A DNA stretch of 40,416 nt from a virus. A model generated the notes under the pieces. It saw only the letters and a program-made list of their open reading frames with translations. It searched no databases and had not been told where the DNA came from. This document shows, one piece after another, positions 6,956 through 13,633 of this stretch. The translations under genes and the position numbers were made by a program. Where the stretch lies: the IMG/VR virus record IMGVR_UViG_3300044622_000496, positions 1 to 40,416 of that record; one strand, written 5' to 3'. Numbering within the stretch: the first letter of the stretch is position 1; every line of letters starts with the position of its first letter.

Positions 6956-7405
6956 CGCATAGGGCGTAAAAATCCGCACAGTCGTGCGCTCGTCTGCGTC
7001 AATCAGCATGAGCGTGCCTTTGTGCGGGGCATCCTTTGCGAGAGCTGCGCGGGCGAACTCAACGAGCTGCTCGCGCGTCCAATCAACATGTGAAAGCGTG
7101 TTGTCAGCGTTGGCGACAATGCGCGATCCAAAAGCGATCACTTGCATATCCGCCTCCAGTCTCTCGACCCTATCCAGCAGTTCCGGCAGCGCGTTGATCG
7201 CGGCGACAATGAGGGCGGCGTCATGTGCTGGTTGTTCATACCATCCTTGCCACGGTTGTTGTGGTCCGCAACGCGCAATGATCGCGCCGATCATATTTGC
7301 GTCAGGCCAGATCGACATCGGGCCTTGAGCGTCACCCAATTCGTTGTGGCCGACATACCACGGCCCCGGCGTTGCGGCGGCAAGCAGTTTCTTCAGGTCT
7401 TCCAT
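6923..7405 (-). CDS. Ead/Ea22-like early protein
   Basis: A 160-residue protein from an ATG at 7405 with GGAGAAG upstream. It opens with LLAAATPGPW and contains a DAALIVAAINALPELLDRVE segment. This pairing of a TPGPW start with a DAxxIAxxxNALPxLL helix is typical of the widespread phage Ead/Ea22-like early proteins, whose role is not known. The C-terminal part (about 110-150) is less conserved. It overlaps the upstream HNH gene by 13 bases and ends convergently inside the RHH gene. Confidence 0.7.
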   Translation of the reverse strand: MEDLKKLLAAATPGPWYVGHNELGDAQGPMSIWPDANMIGAIIARCGPQQPWQGWYEQPAHDAALIVAAINALPELLDRVERLEADMQVIAFGSRIVANADNTLSHVDWTREQLVEFARAALAKDAPHKGTLMLIDADERTTVRIFTPYASAPDSVEDEA

Positions 7406-7770
7406 GTCACTTCTCCATTGAATTTCCGTGATCCAGCAAAGCCCCTGCCAGCAATAGGCCGGTGCTTGCCTTCAGCCTTCTTCTGTGCACGCCTGTCTGC
7501 CTGCGTTTTGCCTTGCTCGATGCGGCGGACCTTGGCGCGATCTGGGGCCTCTGCGCTTGTCTTAGGCTTGCTGCATTCGGACAGCCAAAGGGCGCGGTTT
7601 TCCAGTTCGTTCTTGCCGCCAGAAAAGAGGCTGTTCAGGTGTTCGTCCGTCACCAGCTTTGGCTTGGTAAAATCCAGCCGCTGCTTGCATCCACATCCGC
7701 ACAGGCAGTCCTGCTTGATGATGAGGAAGCCGAACTCGCGACGGGTGAGGGGGCGGCGTTTTTCGGTCAT
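7393..7770 (-). CDS. HNH-type putative nuclease
   Basis: A 125-residue protein starting at ATG 7770, which overlaps the stop of the gene upstream (ATGA). Residues 20-70 hold a Cys cluster (DCLCGCGCK) for metal binding, then TDEHL with the probable catalytic His at 44, and GGKNELENRALW with the Asn residues of an HNH motif, then a further Cys (SEC, 66). The C-terminal part is basic and Lys/Arg/Gln-rich. Small phage HNH proteins of this type nick or cut DNA in packaging, homing or recombination; here the neighbours are ERF and NinB, which favours recombination. Confidence 0.7.
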   Translation of the reverse strand: MTEKRRPLTRREFGFLIIKQDCLCGCGCKQRLDFTKPKLVTDEHLNSLFSGGKNELENRALWLSECSKPKTSAEAPDRAKVRRIEQGKTQADRRAQKKAEGKHRPIAGRGFAGSRKFNGEVTWKT

Positions 7771-8057
7771 TTGCGGCCTCGCTTTGAAAGAGCGCTTCCC
7801 AGCTTGACGGGGAGGGCAATCAGCACGATGGCGGCACCCGCCACGAGGGCCGGACCCCAAAACGCGGGCCAGAAAAGCGTAGACAGAACGCCGAAGAACA
7901 GGACGGCCCACCCAGATTCCTCGGGGCTGTCTTTGCCAGCAAACAAGAACCCCATGAGCGCGGAATAGATGCACAGCGTAAACGCGCTGATAGCTATGTA
8001 TTGCCACGAAGTCGGGTTATCCATCAGCCAGTTGAACTGCGCGATAACTTCTTGCAT
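7767..8057 (-). CDS. Small integral membrane protein
   Basis: A 96-residue protein with hydrophobic segments at about residues 20-40 (YIAISAFTLCIYSALMGFLF), 50-66 (WAVLFFGVLSTLFW) and 68-84 (GPALVAGAAIVLIALPV), and a basic C-terminus (SKRGRK). It lies in the leftward early operon between the HNH-type and NinB-like genes, with 4-base and 1-base overlaps. An early membrane protein may alter host uptake or exclude other phages. Family not recognised. Confidence 0.7.
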   Translation of the reverse strand: MQEVIAQFNWLMDNPTSWQYIAISAFTLCIYSALMGFLFAGKDSPEESGWAVLFFGVLSTLFWPAFWGPALVAGAAIVLIALPVKLGSALSKRGRK

Positions 8058-8434
8058 TACACCTCCTCCCTCAGATTCACGCCATGCCGTTCGGCAAAGC
8101 CCTCAATGATTTCCTGAAGCAACGTATGCTCCTGCTTTCCCAGCTTCGACGTGCTGCGCCCGATGGGGATCATCCCTCCGTCCTCTGACGGCATGAACCG
8201 GCCACCGTTCAGCAGATGGACAAAGTGGTCCTTCCAGTCCTCGGGGCTGTAGCGTTGCCCATGCCACACAAGCTGCGTGCTGATGGCTGTCAAAAGCACC
8301 CACATCCGCGAATTCTGATCCACCGTCCGCTTCGGCTCCTGAAACACGATCCGCCATCCCGTAGGGAGCGCCAGCAGCTTCTGCGCCAGCGTCTCCCGGT
8401 TGCCTTTGTGGATCACGAACTCGTAGCGCGACAT
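8057..8434 (-). CDS. ninB: NinB-like recombination mediator
   Basis: A 125-residue protein starting at ATG 8434, overlapping the ERF stop (TGATG); a GTG one codon earlier is the alternative. Residues 25-75 match the NinB (lambda Orf) pattern: WRIVFQEPKRTVDQNSRMW, then LLTAISTQL and YSPEDWKDHFVHLL. NinB proteins bind single-stranded DNA and replace bacterial RecFOR in loading or assisting recombination. Lying next to an ERF-like annealing protein, it completes a phage recombination module. The length is near that usual for the family (about 140). Confidence 0.8.
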   Translation of the reverse strand: MSRYEFVIHKGNRETLAQKLLALPTGWRIVFQEPKRTVDQNSRMWVLLTAISTQLVWHGQRYSPEDWKDHFVHLLNGGRFMPSEDGGMIPIGRSTSKLGKQEHTLLQEIIEGFAERHGVNLREEV

Positions 8435-9060
8435 CACACCAGCGCCTTCAGTTCATCGCGCCGGCGCTTGTAGGCGCCCCGCAGGCTCTCGTGCATGTCT
8501 TCCGGCAGGTTGTCCCGGTCGTCGGCGCTGATTTCCAGCCAGCCTTCCATATCGTCCAGCGTGCTGCAATTTGCCAGCATACGGGACAGGCGTTCATAGG
8601 CTTCCTTGATTTCCTTGTTTGTTTTGCCGTTGGCGTCCAGCGGGGCAACCGACACTGTAGGCACGTGACGCGGGGCAGCCTTGGCCGCTGCATTGCCGTC
8701 GTCGTCCTCTGGCGCGATGCCGGTCAGGCTTTCAAGGCCAATGCGTTTGGCGTAGGTCGTCGCTGATTTATAGCCTTGCATGTCCTGCTTGCCGATAATC
8801 AGCGGCACGTCACAAGCAATCTGGGTGTCACTGTCGCCATGTGCCAGGACTGTCCGCATGACGCGCTCCCCGTCTATGCTGGCAGGGACATGGTAAAACG
8901 CAATCCCGTGTGAATTAAGCGGGCCAGATACGGCAGACACTACGTCAGCCAGATCGGCATAGCGTGACTTAAAAGCCGGGTTCGTGCTGCCCTTTTTAAC
9001 TCCGCCCATTTCGGTCTGAGCGGCGGCAAGGGCGACGTGTATGTTTTTATGCTGGGTCAT
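8434..9060 (-). CDS. erf: ERF-family single-strand annealing protein
   Basis: A 208-residue protein from ATG 9060 (GAGGA upstream; a TTG at 9075 is a weaker choice). Residues 1-120 carry ERF landmarks: a start helix with AAAQTEMGGV, KSRYADLADV (31-40), PLNSHGIAFY, then GYKSATTYAKRIGLESLTG and the acidic APEDDDGNA. ERF proteins such as P22 Erf form rings on single-stranded DNA and anneal complementary strands, which can circularise phage DNA after entry. The C-terminal 80 residues look like a separate helical domain. Next to NinB-like and HNH-type genes. This suits a phage with terminally redundant packaged DNA. Confidence 0.85.
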   Translation of the reverse strand: MTQHKNIHVALAAAQTEMGGVKKGSTNPAFKSRYADLADVVSAVSGPLNSHGIAFYHVPASIDGERVMRTVLAHGDSDTQIACDVPLIIGKQDMQGYKSATTYAKRIGLESLTGIAPEDDDGNAAAKAAPRHVPTVSVAPLDANGKTNKEIKEAYERLSRMLANCSTLDDMEGWLEISADDRDNLPEDMHESLRGAYKRRRDELKALV

Positions 9061-9232
9061 TTTGTGTGTCCTCAATTGTCGGCCTGACGCAGGCCATGAT
9101 CCGTTCCTCGCGCGCGATCCGTTCGGCGCGTATTTCTGCCCATGCCAGCGACATCCGGCGGCGCTGGGCGTTCTCGATTTCGTCGAGCAGGGCTTTTAGC
9201 CTGGCTGTCTCGTGCGGGTGCTCAACGATCAT
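9047..9232 (-). CDS. Small helical protein, 61 residues
   Basis: Starts at ATG 9232, overlapping the stop of the gene upstream by 4 bases, and overlaps the ERF start by 14 bases. The sequence is a basic, Arg/Glu/Ala-rich helix (ARLKALLDEIENAQRRR, AEIRAERIAREERI) likely to be a coiled coil. No known family. The tight overlaps on both sides support it as a real gene. Confidence 0.6.
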   Translation of the reverse strand: MIVEHPHETARLKALLDEIENAQRRRMSLAWAEIRAERIAREERIMACVRPTIEDTQNDPA

Positions 9233-9399
9233 GCGTCGTCCTCCAGCAGCTTGCCTTCTAAATCCTCGATTGCCTCGGCCTCGGTGCGCCCAAAGCCCAC
9301 AACGTTGTCCGGCCCCATGTCGTCCTCGCCTACGATGTAAGCGGTCCAGCCGGGGAGGTTCGGGTATTCGTTTTTGCGGGCGTAAAGTTCGCGGCTCAT
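9229..9399 (-). CDS. Small protein, 56 residues
   Basis: ATG at 9399 overlaps the stop of the gene upstream, and its own stop (9231-9229) overlaps the next ATG; both are ATGA junctions. The protein reads MSRELYARKNEYPNL then GWTAYIVGEDDMGPD and a C-terminal helix with TEAEAIEDLEGKLLED. The layout beta strands plus GRTEAEAIEDL resembles the small HicB-like or phage 'GxTxxEAxxDL' strand-helix folds, but it is short and I do not assign a role. Confidence 0.65.
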   Translation of the reverse strand: MSRELYARKNEYPNLPGWTAYIVGEDDMGPDNVVGFGRTEAEAIEDLEGKLLEDDA

Positions 9400-9638
9400 G
9401 CCAGCCCCCGCGTCATGCGATAGCAGATTTCCTCTGCCACGCTGTCCATACGCTCGCGATAGTGCAGCGCGTTTTCGCGGTGATCTGCATCAACAGCGCG
9501 AGCGTATGCCTGCGAGTGATTTGTCAGCCATGTCACCAGCTGGTCAGGGCGCGCGGTGCTGAGCGTGACGGTTGGCAGGGAAGCGCGTGCGGCGTCGATG
9601 GCGGCGTCTTCGGGGTGGGGCTGGTGCCAGGGGCGCAT
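9396..9638 (-). CDS. Hypothetical early protein, 80 residues
   Basis: ATG at 9638 overlaps the stop of the upstream gene (TAATG). The protein is helical and moderately charged (PDQLVTWLTNHSQAYARAVDADH, RERMDSVAEEICYRMT). No membrane segment and no motif that I can name. Middle gene of the tightly packed leftward early operon. Confidence 0.65.
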   Translation of the reverse strand: MRPWHQPHPEDAAIDAARASLPTVTLSTARPDQLVTWLTNHSQAYARAVDADHRENALHYRERMDSVAEEICYRMTRGLA

Positions 9639-10069
9639 TATACAGTCTCCTCGGTTGTTGCTGGTTTCATGATGGAAAAATCGGCGACCGCGCGGCGCGC
9701 AATTTCAGCGGCTTGGGCGGGCGTAATATGGACAGTCAGGCTCTCGCTGTCGCGCGGGTAGACAGTCGTCGAGCGCACATCGACGAGATACCATGCAGAC
9801 GAGCGGCGCTCGACGTAAACGCAGGTTGATTTCGCCTCGTACTTGTAAGCGCGGGCTGACGGTCCTTCGGGGATGTACGATGCCTTGGCACCAGACCGAT
9901 CTGCCTTGGGCAGCATCGACAGACGCTTTTCAGCGCGCTCGGTGACACGTTGCACGTCCATAGCAGACCCAATTGTAAAACTGCTGGCTCGGCCATTGAC
10001 ACGGTCTAGCTCGGCGCGGATCGCGTCGTAGTTGGATGGGATGATCTTGATCGGTTTCATGGGCTTCAT
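9638..10069 (-). CDS. Hypothetical early protein, 143 residues
   Basis: ATG at 10069 with GAGGAAAC nine bases upstream. The N-terminal half is basic (KPMKPIKIIPSNYDAI, RVTERAEKRL); the second half has alternating strand patterns (STCVYVERRSSAWYLVDVRST) and a helix (TPAQAAEIARRAVADF). No catalytic motif is visible. First or second gene of the leftward early operon, so probably made soon after infection. Family not recognised. Confidence 0.65.
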   Translation of the reverse strand: MKPMKPIKIIPSNYDAIRAELDRVNGRASSFTIGSAMDVQRVTERAEKRLSMLPKADRSGAKASYIPEGPSARAYKYEAKSTCVYVERRSSAWYLVDVRSTTVYPRDSESLTVHITPAQAAEIARRAVADFSIMKPATTEETV

Positions 10070-10102
10070 GACAGTGTTTCCTCGTCTGACTAAATTGTAA
10101 AA

Positions 10103-10420
10103 TTAAACAGCGGCGGTCAGGTACGCAGCGCGCGCCAATTCCCACGCTTCGTTCCACACGGCGGTGTCCTCGTCGTTGTCTAGGTCCATGTCCCAACCGA
10201 TCTCAGTGTTGAAAGCGTCGAACATTACCATGTTGGCATCGCAGAAATCGTGGCTTGCGCAAAACCGGGCGTATTCTTCGGTGGCGTTGCGTGCGCAGAC
10301 TTCAGCGTAATCGTCATCGCCAATCTCGTCACGGAGCGCGTCTGCAAACGACAGGGCAAGGCGGGCAACAGCTGCGGCGCGGTACTCAGGGTTGCTCAAG
10401 TAGGTCGGCGGGTTGGTCAT
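10103..10420 (-). CDS. Hypothetical acidic early protein, 105 residues
   Basis: First gene of the leftward operon, starting at ATG 10420 with GAGGAGA upstream. The sequence is acidic and helical: an N-terminal helix (EYRAAAVARLALSFADALRDE), then GDDDYAEVCARNATEEYARFC and a very acidic DMDLDNDEDTAVW near the end. The high negative charge is typical of early phage proteins that act on host DNA-binding proteins, but no function can be assigned. The leader sequence CAGACGAGGA is shared with the next gene downstream. Confidence 0.65.
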   Translation of the reverse strand: MTNPPTYLSNPEYRAAAVARLALSFADALRDEIGDDDYAEVCARNATEEYARFCASHDFCDANMVMFDAFNTEIGWDMDLDNDEDTAVWNEAWELARAAYLTAAV

Positions 10421-10532
10421 GTCGGTGTCTCCTCGTCTGATGACTTGTTATGGCATAGGTGTTTCACGCCCGCAACAGAAAAATGTGCCTTGCACGAAAC
10501 ATTTTTTGTTTTATTGTGCGCGGCATGAAACA
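10421..10532. promoter_or_regulatory. Divergent early promoter region with GAAACA half-site repeats
   Basis: This gap separates the leftward early operon from the rightward replication operon. Three copies of C-R/T-x-GAAACA-like half-sites lie at 10460-10468 (inverted, TGTTTCACG), 10493-10501 (CACGAAACA) and 10524-10532 (CATGAAACA), spaced 33 and 31 bases. For the rightward side, TTGCAC (10490-10495) and TATTGT (10512-10517) with a 16-base spacer form a fair promoter whose start would fall near 10524, directly at the ATG of the Cro-like gene. The region is AT-rich around 10496-10515. The sites are candidates for binding by the Cro-like protein. Confidence 0.5.
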
Positions 10533-10731
10533 GCACATGACTTTTGATGAATGGTGCGAGCAGGACGGGCGCGGCCCCTCGGCTCTGGCGAGGGCTTTAG
10601 GTGTCAGCAGGACGACCCTGTGGCGGCTGCGGGTTGGCGACCACGCCATCCTGCCCCACACTGCCCGCCAGATCGATCTGGCGACCGGGGGCAAGGTGCG
10701 CGCTGCTCAGCTGCTGGGGCTCGACACATGA
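10525..10731 (+). CDS. Cro/YdaS-like helix-turn-helix regulator
   Basis: A 68-residue protein from ATG 10525 (ATG 10537 is possible). Residues 18-62 form a Cro-like helix-turn-helix: PSALARALGVSRTTLWRLRVGDH, then TARQIDLATGGKVRAAQLL, the typical end of YdaS/Cro family proteins (ERATGGxVxxxEL). No Shine-Dalgarno sequence precedes either ATG, and the best promoter places the transcript start at about 10524, so the mRNA may be leaderless, as for lambda cI made from its maintenance promoter. It would control the divergent region just upstream. It lacks the self-cleavage domain of CI-type repressors. Confidence 0.75.
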   Translation: MKQHMTFDEWCEQDGRGPSALARALGVSRTTLWRLRVGDHAILPHTARQIDLATGGKVRAAQLLGLDT

Positions 10732-10814
10732 AACAGGACAACGACTGGGGGCTCTTCTGGGCGATTGTAACGTGGATCACTGTAGCACTGACGGCGGGGC
10801 TGTGGAGAGCATGA
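10728..10814 (+). CDS. Single-span membrane peptide, 28 residues
   Basis: A short reading frame starting with ATGAAACAG at 10728 (overlapping the Cro-like stop) and ending in an ATGA junction with the methyltransferase start. The product is almost all one hydrophobic helix (WGLFWAIVTWITVALTAGLW). Both ends are tightly coupled to its neighbours, which supports translation. Its role could be only to couple translation, or a small membrane regulator. Confidence 0.45.
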   Translation: MKQDNDWGLFWAIVTWITVALTAGLWRA

Positions 10815-12055
10815 GATACGGTTCAGTCTGCTCTGGTATCGAAGCCGCTTCCGTCGCGTGGGAGCCTCTCGGCTGGCGGGCCTCGTTCTTGTCCGAGATC
10901 GAGCCCTTCCCGCGCGCCGTCCTTTCACATCATTACCCGGAGACCCCGCTTCATGGCGATTTCACGACGATCCGCAAAGACCAATACCAGGCAATCGACC
11001 TTCTGGTCGGAGGAACACCTTGCCAGTCTTTCAGTATCGCAGGCCTCAGAGGCGGACTGGCAGACGACCGTGGTAACCTGGCGCTCGAATATCTTAGGCT
11101 GGCTGACCGCCTGCGCCCCAGATGGCTGGTATGGGAGAACGTTCCCGGCGTCCTGTCATCGGCTGGCGGACGGGACTTTGGTGCCATACTCGGGGGCATG
11201 GTCGAGCTCGGGTATGGCCTCGCCTACCGAGTGCTTGACGCTCAGTACGTCCGAGTGGACGGCTTTGGACGGGCTGTCCCTCAAAGACGACGGCGTGTCT
11301 TCGCTGTCGGACATCTTGGAGACTGGCGACGTGCCGCAGCGGTATTATTTGAGCGAGAAAGCCTGTCAGGGCATTCTGCGCCGCGCCGCCAAGCGAGGCA
11401 AGGAGTTGCCGCCTGCATTACAGCGGGCTTTGGAACAGGTAGCGAAATGCACCCCGAAGGAGACATGAGCGGTCTGGTGCCGTCATGGCCCGCACAGGTG
11501 GCCCCGACCCTTAACGCGAAATTCGGCGACAAGATGGGCCTTGAGGACCAGCACGCCCTGAACGGCGCCGGGATGTTCGTGCCTGAAACCTTCGGCACGT
11601 TGACCACCAGGTCGATCTCCGCAATGGGCGCCCGCGATGTTGAGGAAGGCGTTCTCGTGCCAGAGGTTTCCTACACCCTCAATGCAGGCGGGCAGGCGCG
11701 CATGGACATCGGGAACGAGACCGTTGTTCCGGTAGCCTTTGACATGGCGCAGATCACCAACAAGGCAAACCGCACCCGGGTTGAAGCAGGCCTGCCAGCG
11801 TCAACACTGAACGCGGCCGGGCAGATGCACGTCGCCTACGGATGGCGCGTCCGCCGCCTTACCCCGACTGAGTGCGAGCGGCTTCAGGGTTTCCCGGATG
11901 GCTATACTGCAATTTCTTATCGCAACAAAACTGCGGACGATTGCCCTGACGGTCCACGCTACAAAGCCTTGGGCAACAGCATGGCCGTCAACGCCATGCG
12001 GTGGATCGGGCAGCGCATTGAGATGGTGGACGCAATGGAGACGGCACATGGGTGA
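10811..12055 (+). CDS. DNA (cytosine-5) methyltransferase
   Basis: A 414-residue enzyme of the C5 type that transfers a methyl group from S-adenosylmethionine to cytosine. Start at ATG 10811; the open frame to 10601 runs through the regulator gene and is rejected. Motifs in order: I GSVCSGIEAA (4-13), IV GGTPCQSFS with catalytic Cys 71, VI ENV (109-111), VIII QRRRR (158-162), a variable target-recognition region (about 175-340), IX ERLQGFP (356-362) and X GNS (388-390). All key residues are present. No restriction enzyme gene is near, so it is an orphan methylase, probably protecting phage DNA from host restriction. Target sequence cannot be read from the protein. Confidence 0.92.
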   Translation: MRYGSVCSGIEAASVAWEPLGWRASFLSEIEPFPRAVLSHHYPETPLHGDFTTIRKDQYQAIDLLVGGTPCQSFSIAGLRGGLADDRGNLALEYLRLADRLRPRWLVWENVPGVLSSAGGRDFGAILGGMVELGYGLAYRVLDAQYVRVDGFGRAVPQRRRRVFAVGHLGDWRRAAAVLFERESLSGHSAPRRQARQGVAACITAGFGTGSEMHPEGDMSGLVPSWPAQVAPTLNAKFGDKMGLEDQHALNGAGMFVPETFGTLTTRSISAMGARDVEEGVLVPEVSYTLNAGGQARMDIGNETVVPVAFDMAQITNKANRTRVEAGLPASTLNAAGQMHVAYGWRVRRLTPTECERLQGFPDGYTAISYRNKTADDCPDGPRYKALGNSMAVNAMRWIGQRIEMVDAMETAHG

Positions 12056-12371
12056 CCAGATTGACCTTGAGGATTGGCTATCGCGCCAGCCTAGCCCGCA
12101 GATTGGCGGCGAGACCTACGTGCCCAGCCTCGACCGGGAACGCCTTGGCGAGCAATACCTGCGCGTCTGGGATTTGATGATCGATGGCCAATGGCGCAGC
12201 CTGCGCCAGATCGCCGACAGCACGGGCGACCCGGAAGCCAGCATATCGGCCCGCCTGCGCGATGTGCGAAAGGACTGGGGCGAGGAGGCCATGCAGGCCC
12301 GCCGGGTGCCAGGCATTGATGGTCGGCGCGGGCACTGGCAGTACCGGATCAGGCTGGAGCAGCCGTCGTGA
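12048..12371 (+). CDS. Winged-helix-like small phage protein
   Basis: A 107-residue protein from ATG 12048, overlapping the methyltransferase end by 8 bases; a longer frame to 11898 is a shadow. Residues 40-80 (YLRVWDLMIDGQWRSLRQIADSTGDPEASISARLRDVRKDWG, in pieces) look like a winged helix: helix, helix-turn-helix with TGDPEASISARL, then a short hairpin (RVPGIDGRRGHWQYRI). Such proteins are common in phage early operons and may bind DNA as regulators; the target is unknown. Confidence 0.7.
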   Translation: MGDQIDLEDWLSRQPSPQIGGETYVPSLDRERLGEQYLRVWDLMIDGQWRSLRQIADSTGDPEASISARLRDVRKDWGEEAMQARRVPGIDGRRGHWQYRIRLEQPS

Positions 12372-12420
12372 ACAATTGTGAAGGTTGCCAGATTGTGACG
12401 CCTGGTTCATAAAGTGAGCG

Positions 12421-12447
12421 GGCGGGTCCGTGACAAGCGGCCCGCCC
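12421..12447 (+). other. GC-rich hairpin upstream of the initiator genes
   Basis: GGCGGGTCC (12421-12429) pairs with GGCCCGCC (12439-12446), with one bulged T, around a loop of about nine bases. No T-run follows, so it is a weak terminator at best. It lies in the 111-base gap between the winged-helix gene and the small frame at 12483 and could act as an attenuator or pause site, or be a target of the antiterminator encoded downstream. Confidence 0.35.
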
Positions 12448-12482
12448 AAGACAACCCGCGAAGACGTTGGAGGACGTGCGGC

Positions 12483-12596
12483 ATGCCTGAGACCCTATTA
12501 CCGTCTGTTTTTGTCGTGCGCAATACGCCGCGATACATCACGCTACCGTTCCGCACATCTCCATACACGTCCACGGGTGACCGCGATGTCGCGTAA
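12483..12596 (+). CDS. Small frame, 37 residues, coupled to the initiator gene
   Basis: ATG at 12483 with a strong ribosome site (TTGGAGGA at about 12467-12474) and a stop at 12594-12596, overlapping the initiator ATG at 12586 by 11 bases. The peptide (MPETLLPSVFVVRNTPRYI and on to DRDVA) has no recognisable domain. The initiator itself has only a weak ribosome site, so translation of this frame may feed ribosomes to it. It may also be a regulatory leader peptide. Confidence 0.4.
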   Translation: MPETLLPSVFVVRNTPRYITLPFRTSPYTSTGDRDVA

Positions 12597-13263
12597 ACTC
12601 GTCACGCTCGTGTATGAACGCCGCATCGGTTCGATGATGCGAAAGGCCGTCCTGGCCTACATGGCAGATCGCGCCAATGACGACGGGACCGGCATCTGGG
12701 TTTCGAAAAAACGGATCGCCCGCGAGATTGAGGCCAGCCGCAGCGGCGTCATTGTTGTCATCAAAAGCCTGGTTGCAGACGGAATTTTGCTCGACAACGG
12801 AATAATTAACGGTCGCTCGACGCACGATTATACAATCGACGTTAGGACGTTGCGCAACTTGCCGGTGGCAAATGAGGACGATCAGGGGTGTGCAGAAATA
12901 GACACCCCCCCTGTCCAGAAAACGACAGGGGGTGTCCACCCGGTAGACAGGGGGTGTCCACCCGATAGACACGAACCGTCCTTTAACCGTCCATTAACAT
13001 ACGGCGAACAGGCCGAAGCGAAGCGCCTTGCCGAACAGACCCTCAGCGCCATGAAGGCGCAGGGTCTGTCGTCTCCGGCGGGGAGGGAGGTAATGGCCGC
13101 GCTGATCGGCCTGCACAAGCGCGGCAAGGTCAGCCTGCGCGAAATCGATGAATTCAAAGCGGCTGTTCGGGGGTGTGCAGACGGCGGGCTCGTCCTGTCG
13201 GCCACCTACGCGCCGCCTGCCCCAATCGCAGACATCCTGACACCAACAAACGAGGAAACATGA
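12586..13263 (+). CDS. Replication initiator-like protein (helix-turn-helix, lambda O type)
   Basis: A 225-residue protein from ATG 12586. Residues 18-75 form a helix-turn-helix (RKAVLAYMADRANDDG, then WVSKKRIAREIEASRSGV and a recognition helix with KSLVADGIL), a pattern of phage replisome organisers that bind their own origin. The middle part, about residues 106-127, is encoded by two direct 22-base repeats plus an inverted copy (12901-12967), as lambda O contains ori. The C-terminal part (about 140-200) is helical. The gene for a DnaA domain IV protein follows. Function is inferred from architecture and from the repeats; no catalytic motif is expected. Confidence 0.65.
   Translation: MSRKLVTLVYERRIGSMMRKAVLAYMADRANDDGTGIWVSKKRIAREIEASRSGVIVVIKSLVADGILLDNGIINGRSTHDYTIDVRTLRNLPVANEDDQGCAEIDTPPVQKTTGGVHPVDRGCPPDRHEPSFNRPLTYGEQAEAKRLAEQTLSAMKAQGLSSPAGREVMAALIGLHKRGKVSLREIDEFKAAVRGCADGGLVLSATYAPPAPIADILTPTNEET
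12901..12967 (+). repeat. Iteron-like repeats, candidate replication origin
   Basis: Two abutting 22-base direct repeats lie at 12924-12945 and 12946-12967, beginning GACAGGGGGTGTCCACCC and differing at one base. A related inverted copy (GACACCCCCCCTGTCC) is at 12901-12916. Each direct repeat contains GGGTG-TC-CACCC dyad symmetry. Since 22 is not a multiple of three, the two copies are read in different frames, giving different peptides; the repeat is therefore kept at the DNA level, not for the protein. An AT-richer stretch (CTTTAACCGTCCATTAACAT) follows at 12981-13000. This fits iterons of an origin inside the initiator gene, as in lambda. Confidence 0.65.
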
Positions 13264-13264
13264 C

Positions 13265-13633
13265 GTGACGATATTGACTATACACACCCAGCCGGGGCGC
13301 AGGCAAATGGCAGAGGTTTGCGCCTCGACCGGCCTGACCCGCGATCAGCTGCGGGGCTGGCAAAAAACCCGCGACCGAGCACAAGCTCGACAGCAGCTGT
13401 TTTTCCGGCTGGTCGTGATCGAGGGCTGGAGCCTGCAACAGGCTGGCCAGCAGGCCCGCAAGCATCACACCACCGTGCTTTACGGCTACCGAACGCTGGC
13501 ACACCGCTGCCTCGGCACGCCGATCCGCGCTCGCAGGGAGGCCATTGTCGAGGCCTGGCAGGGCCTGCTGGTGGCATTGGAATTCGGGCGCCTGTGCTGG
13601 GCGTCAGATAGCATCATGGAGGAAGCAGCATGA
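13265..13633 (+). CDS. Stand-alone DnaA domain IV-like DNA-binding protein
   Basis: A 122-residue protein from GTG 13265 (GAGGA nine bases upstream; ATG 13307 is an alternative). Residues 17-85 follow the C-terminal, box-binding domain of bacterial DnaA: VCASTGLTRDQLRG, KTRDRAQARQQLFF, then WSLQQAGQQARKHHTTVLYGYRT, where HHTTVLYG (67-74) matches the DnaA signature (R)DHTTVLHA. The ATPase domain of DnaA is absent. It directly follows the initiator-like gene with its iterons, so it may bind DnaA-box-like sites in phage or host DNA to recruit or displace host DnaA. Its last bases overlap the next start (ATGA). Confidence 0.75.
   Translation: MTILTIHTQPGRRQMAEVCASTGLTRDQLRGWQKTRDRAQARQQLFFRLVVIEGWSLQQAGQQARKHHTTVLYGYRTLAHRCLGTPIRARREAIVEAWQGLLVALEFGRLCWASDSIMEEAA

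Noticed and set aside
10601-10810. N-terminal extension of the methyltransferase
   Set aside because: It overlaps the Cro-like gene and the 28-residue frame; the conserved C5 motif I starts just after ATG 10811, which has an ATGA junction.
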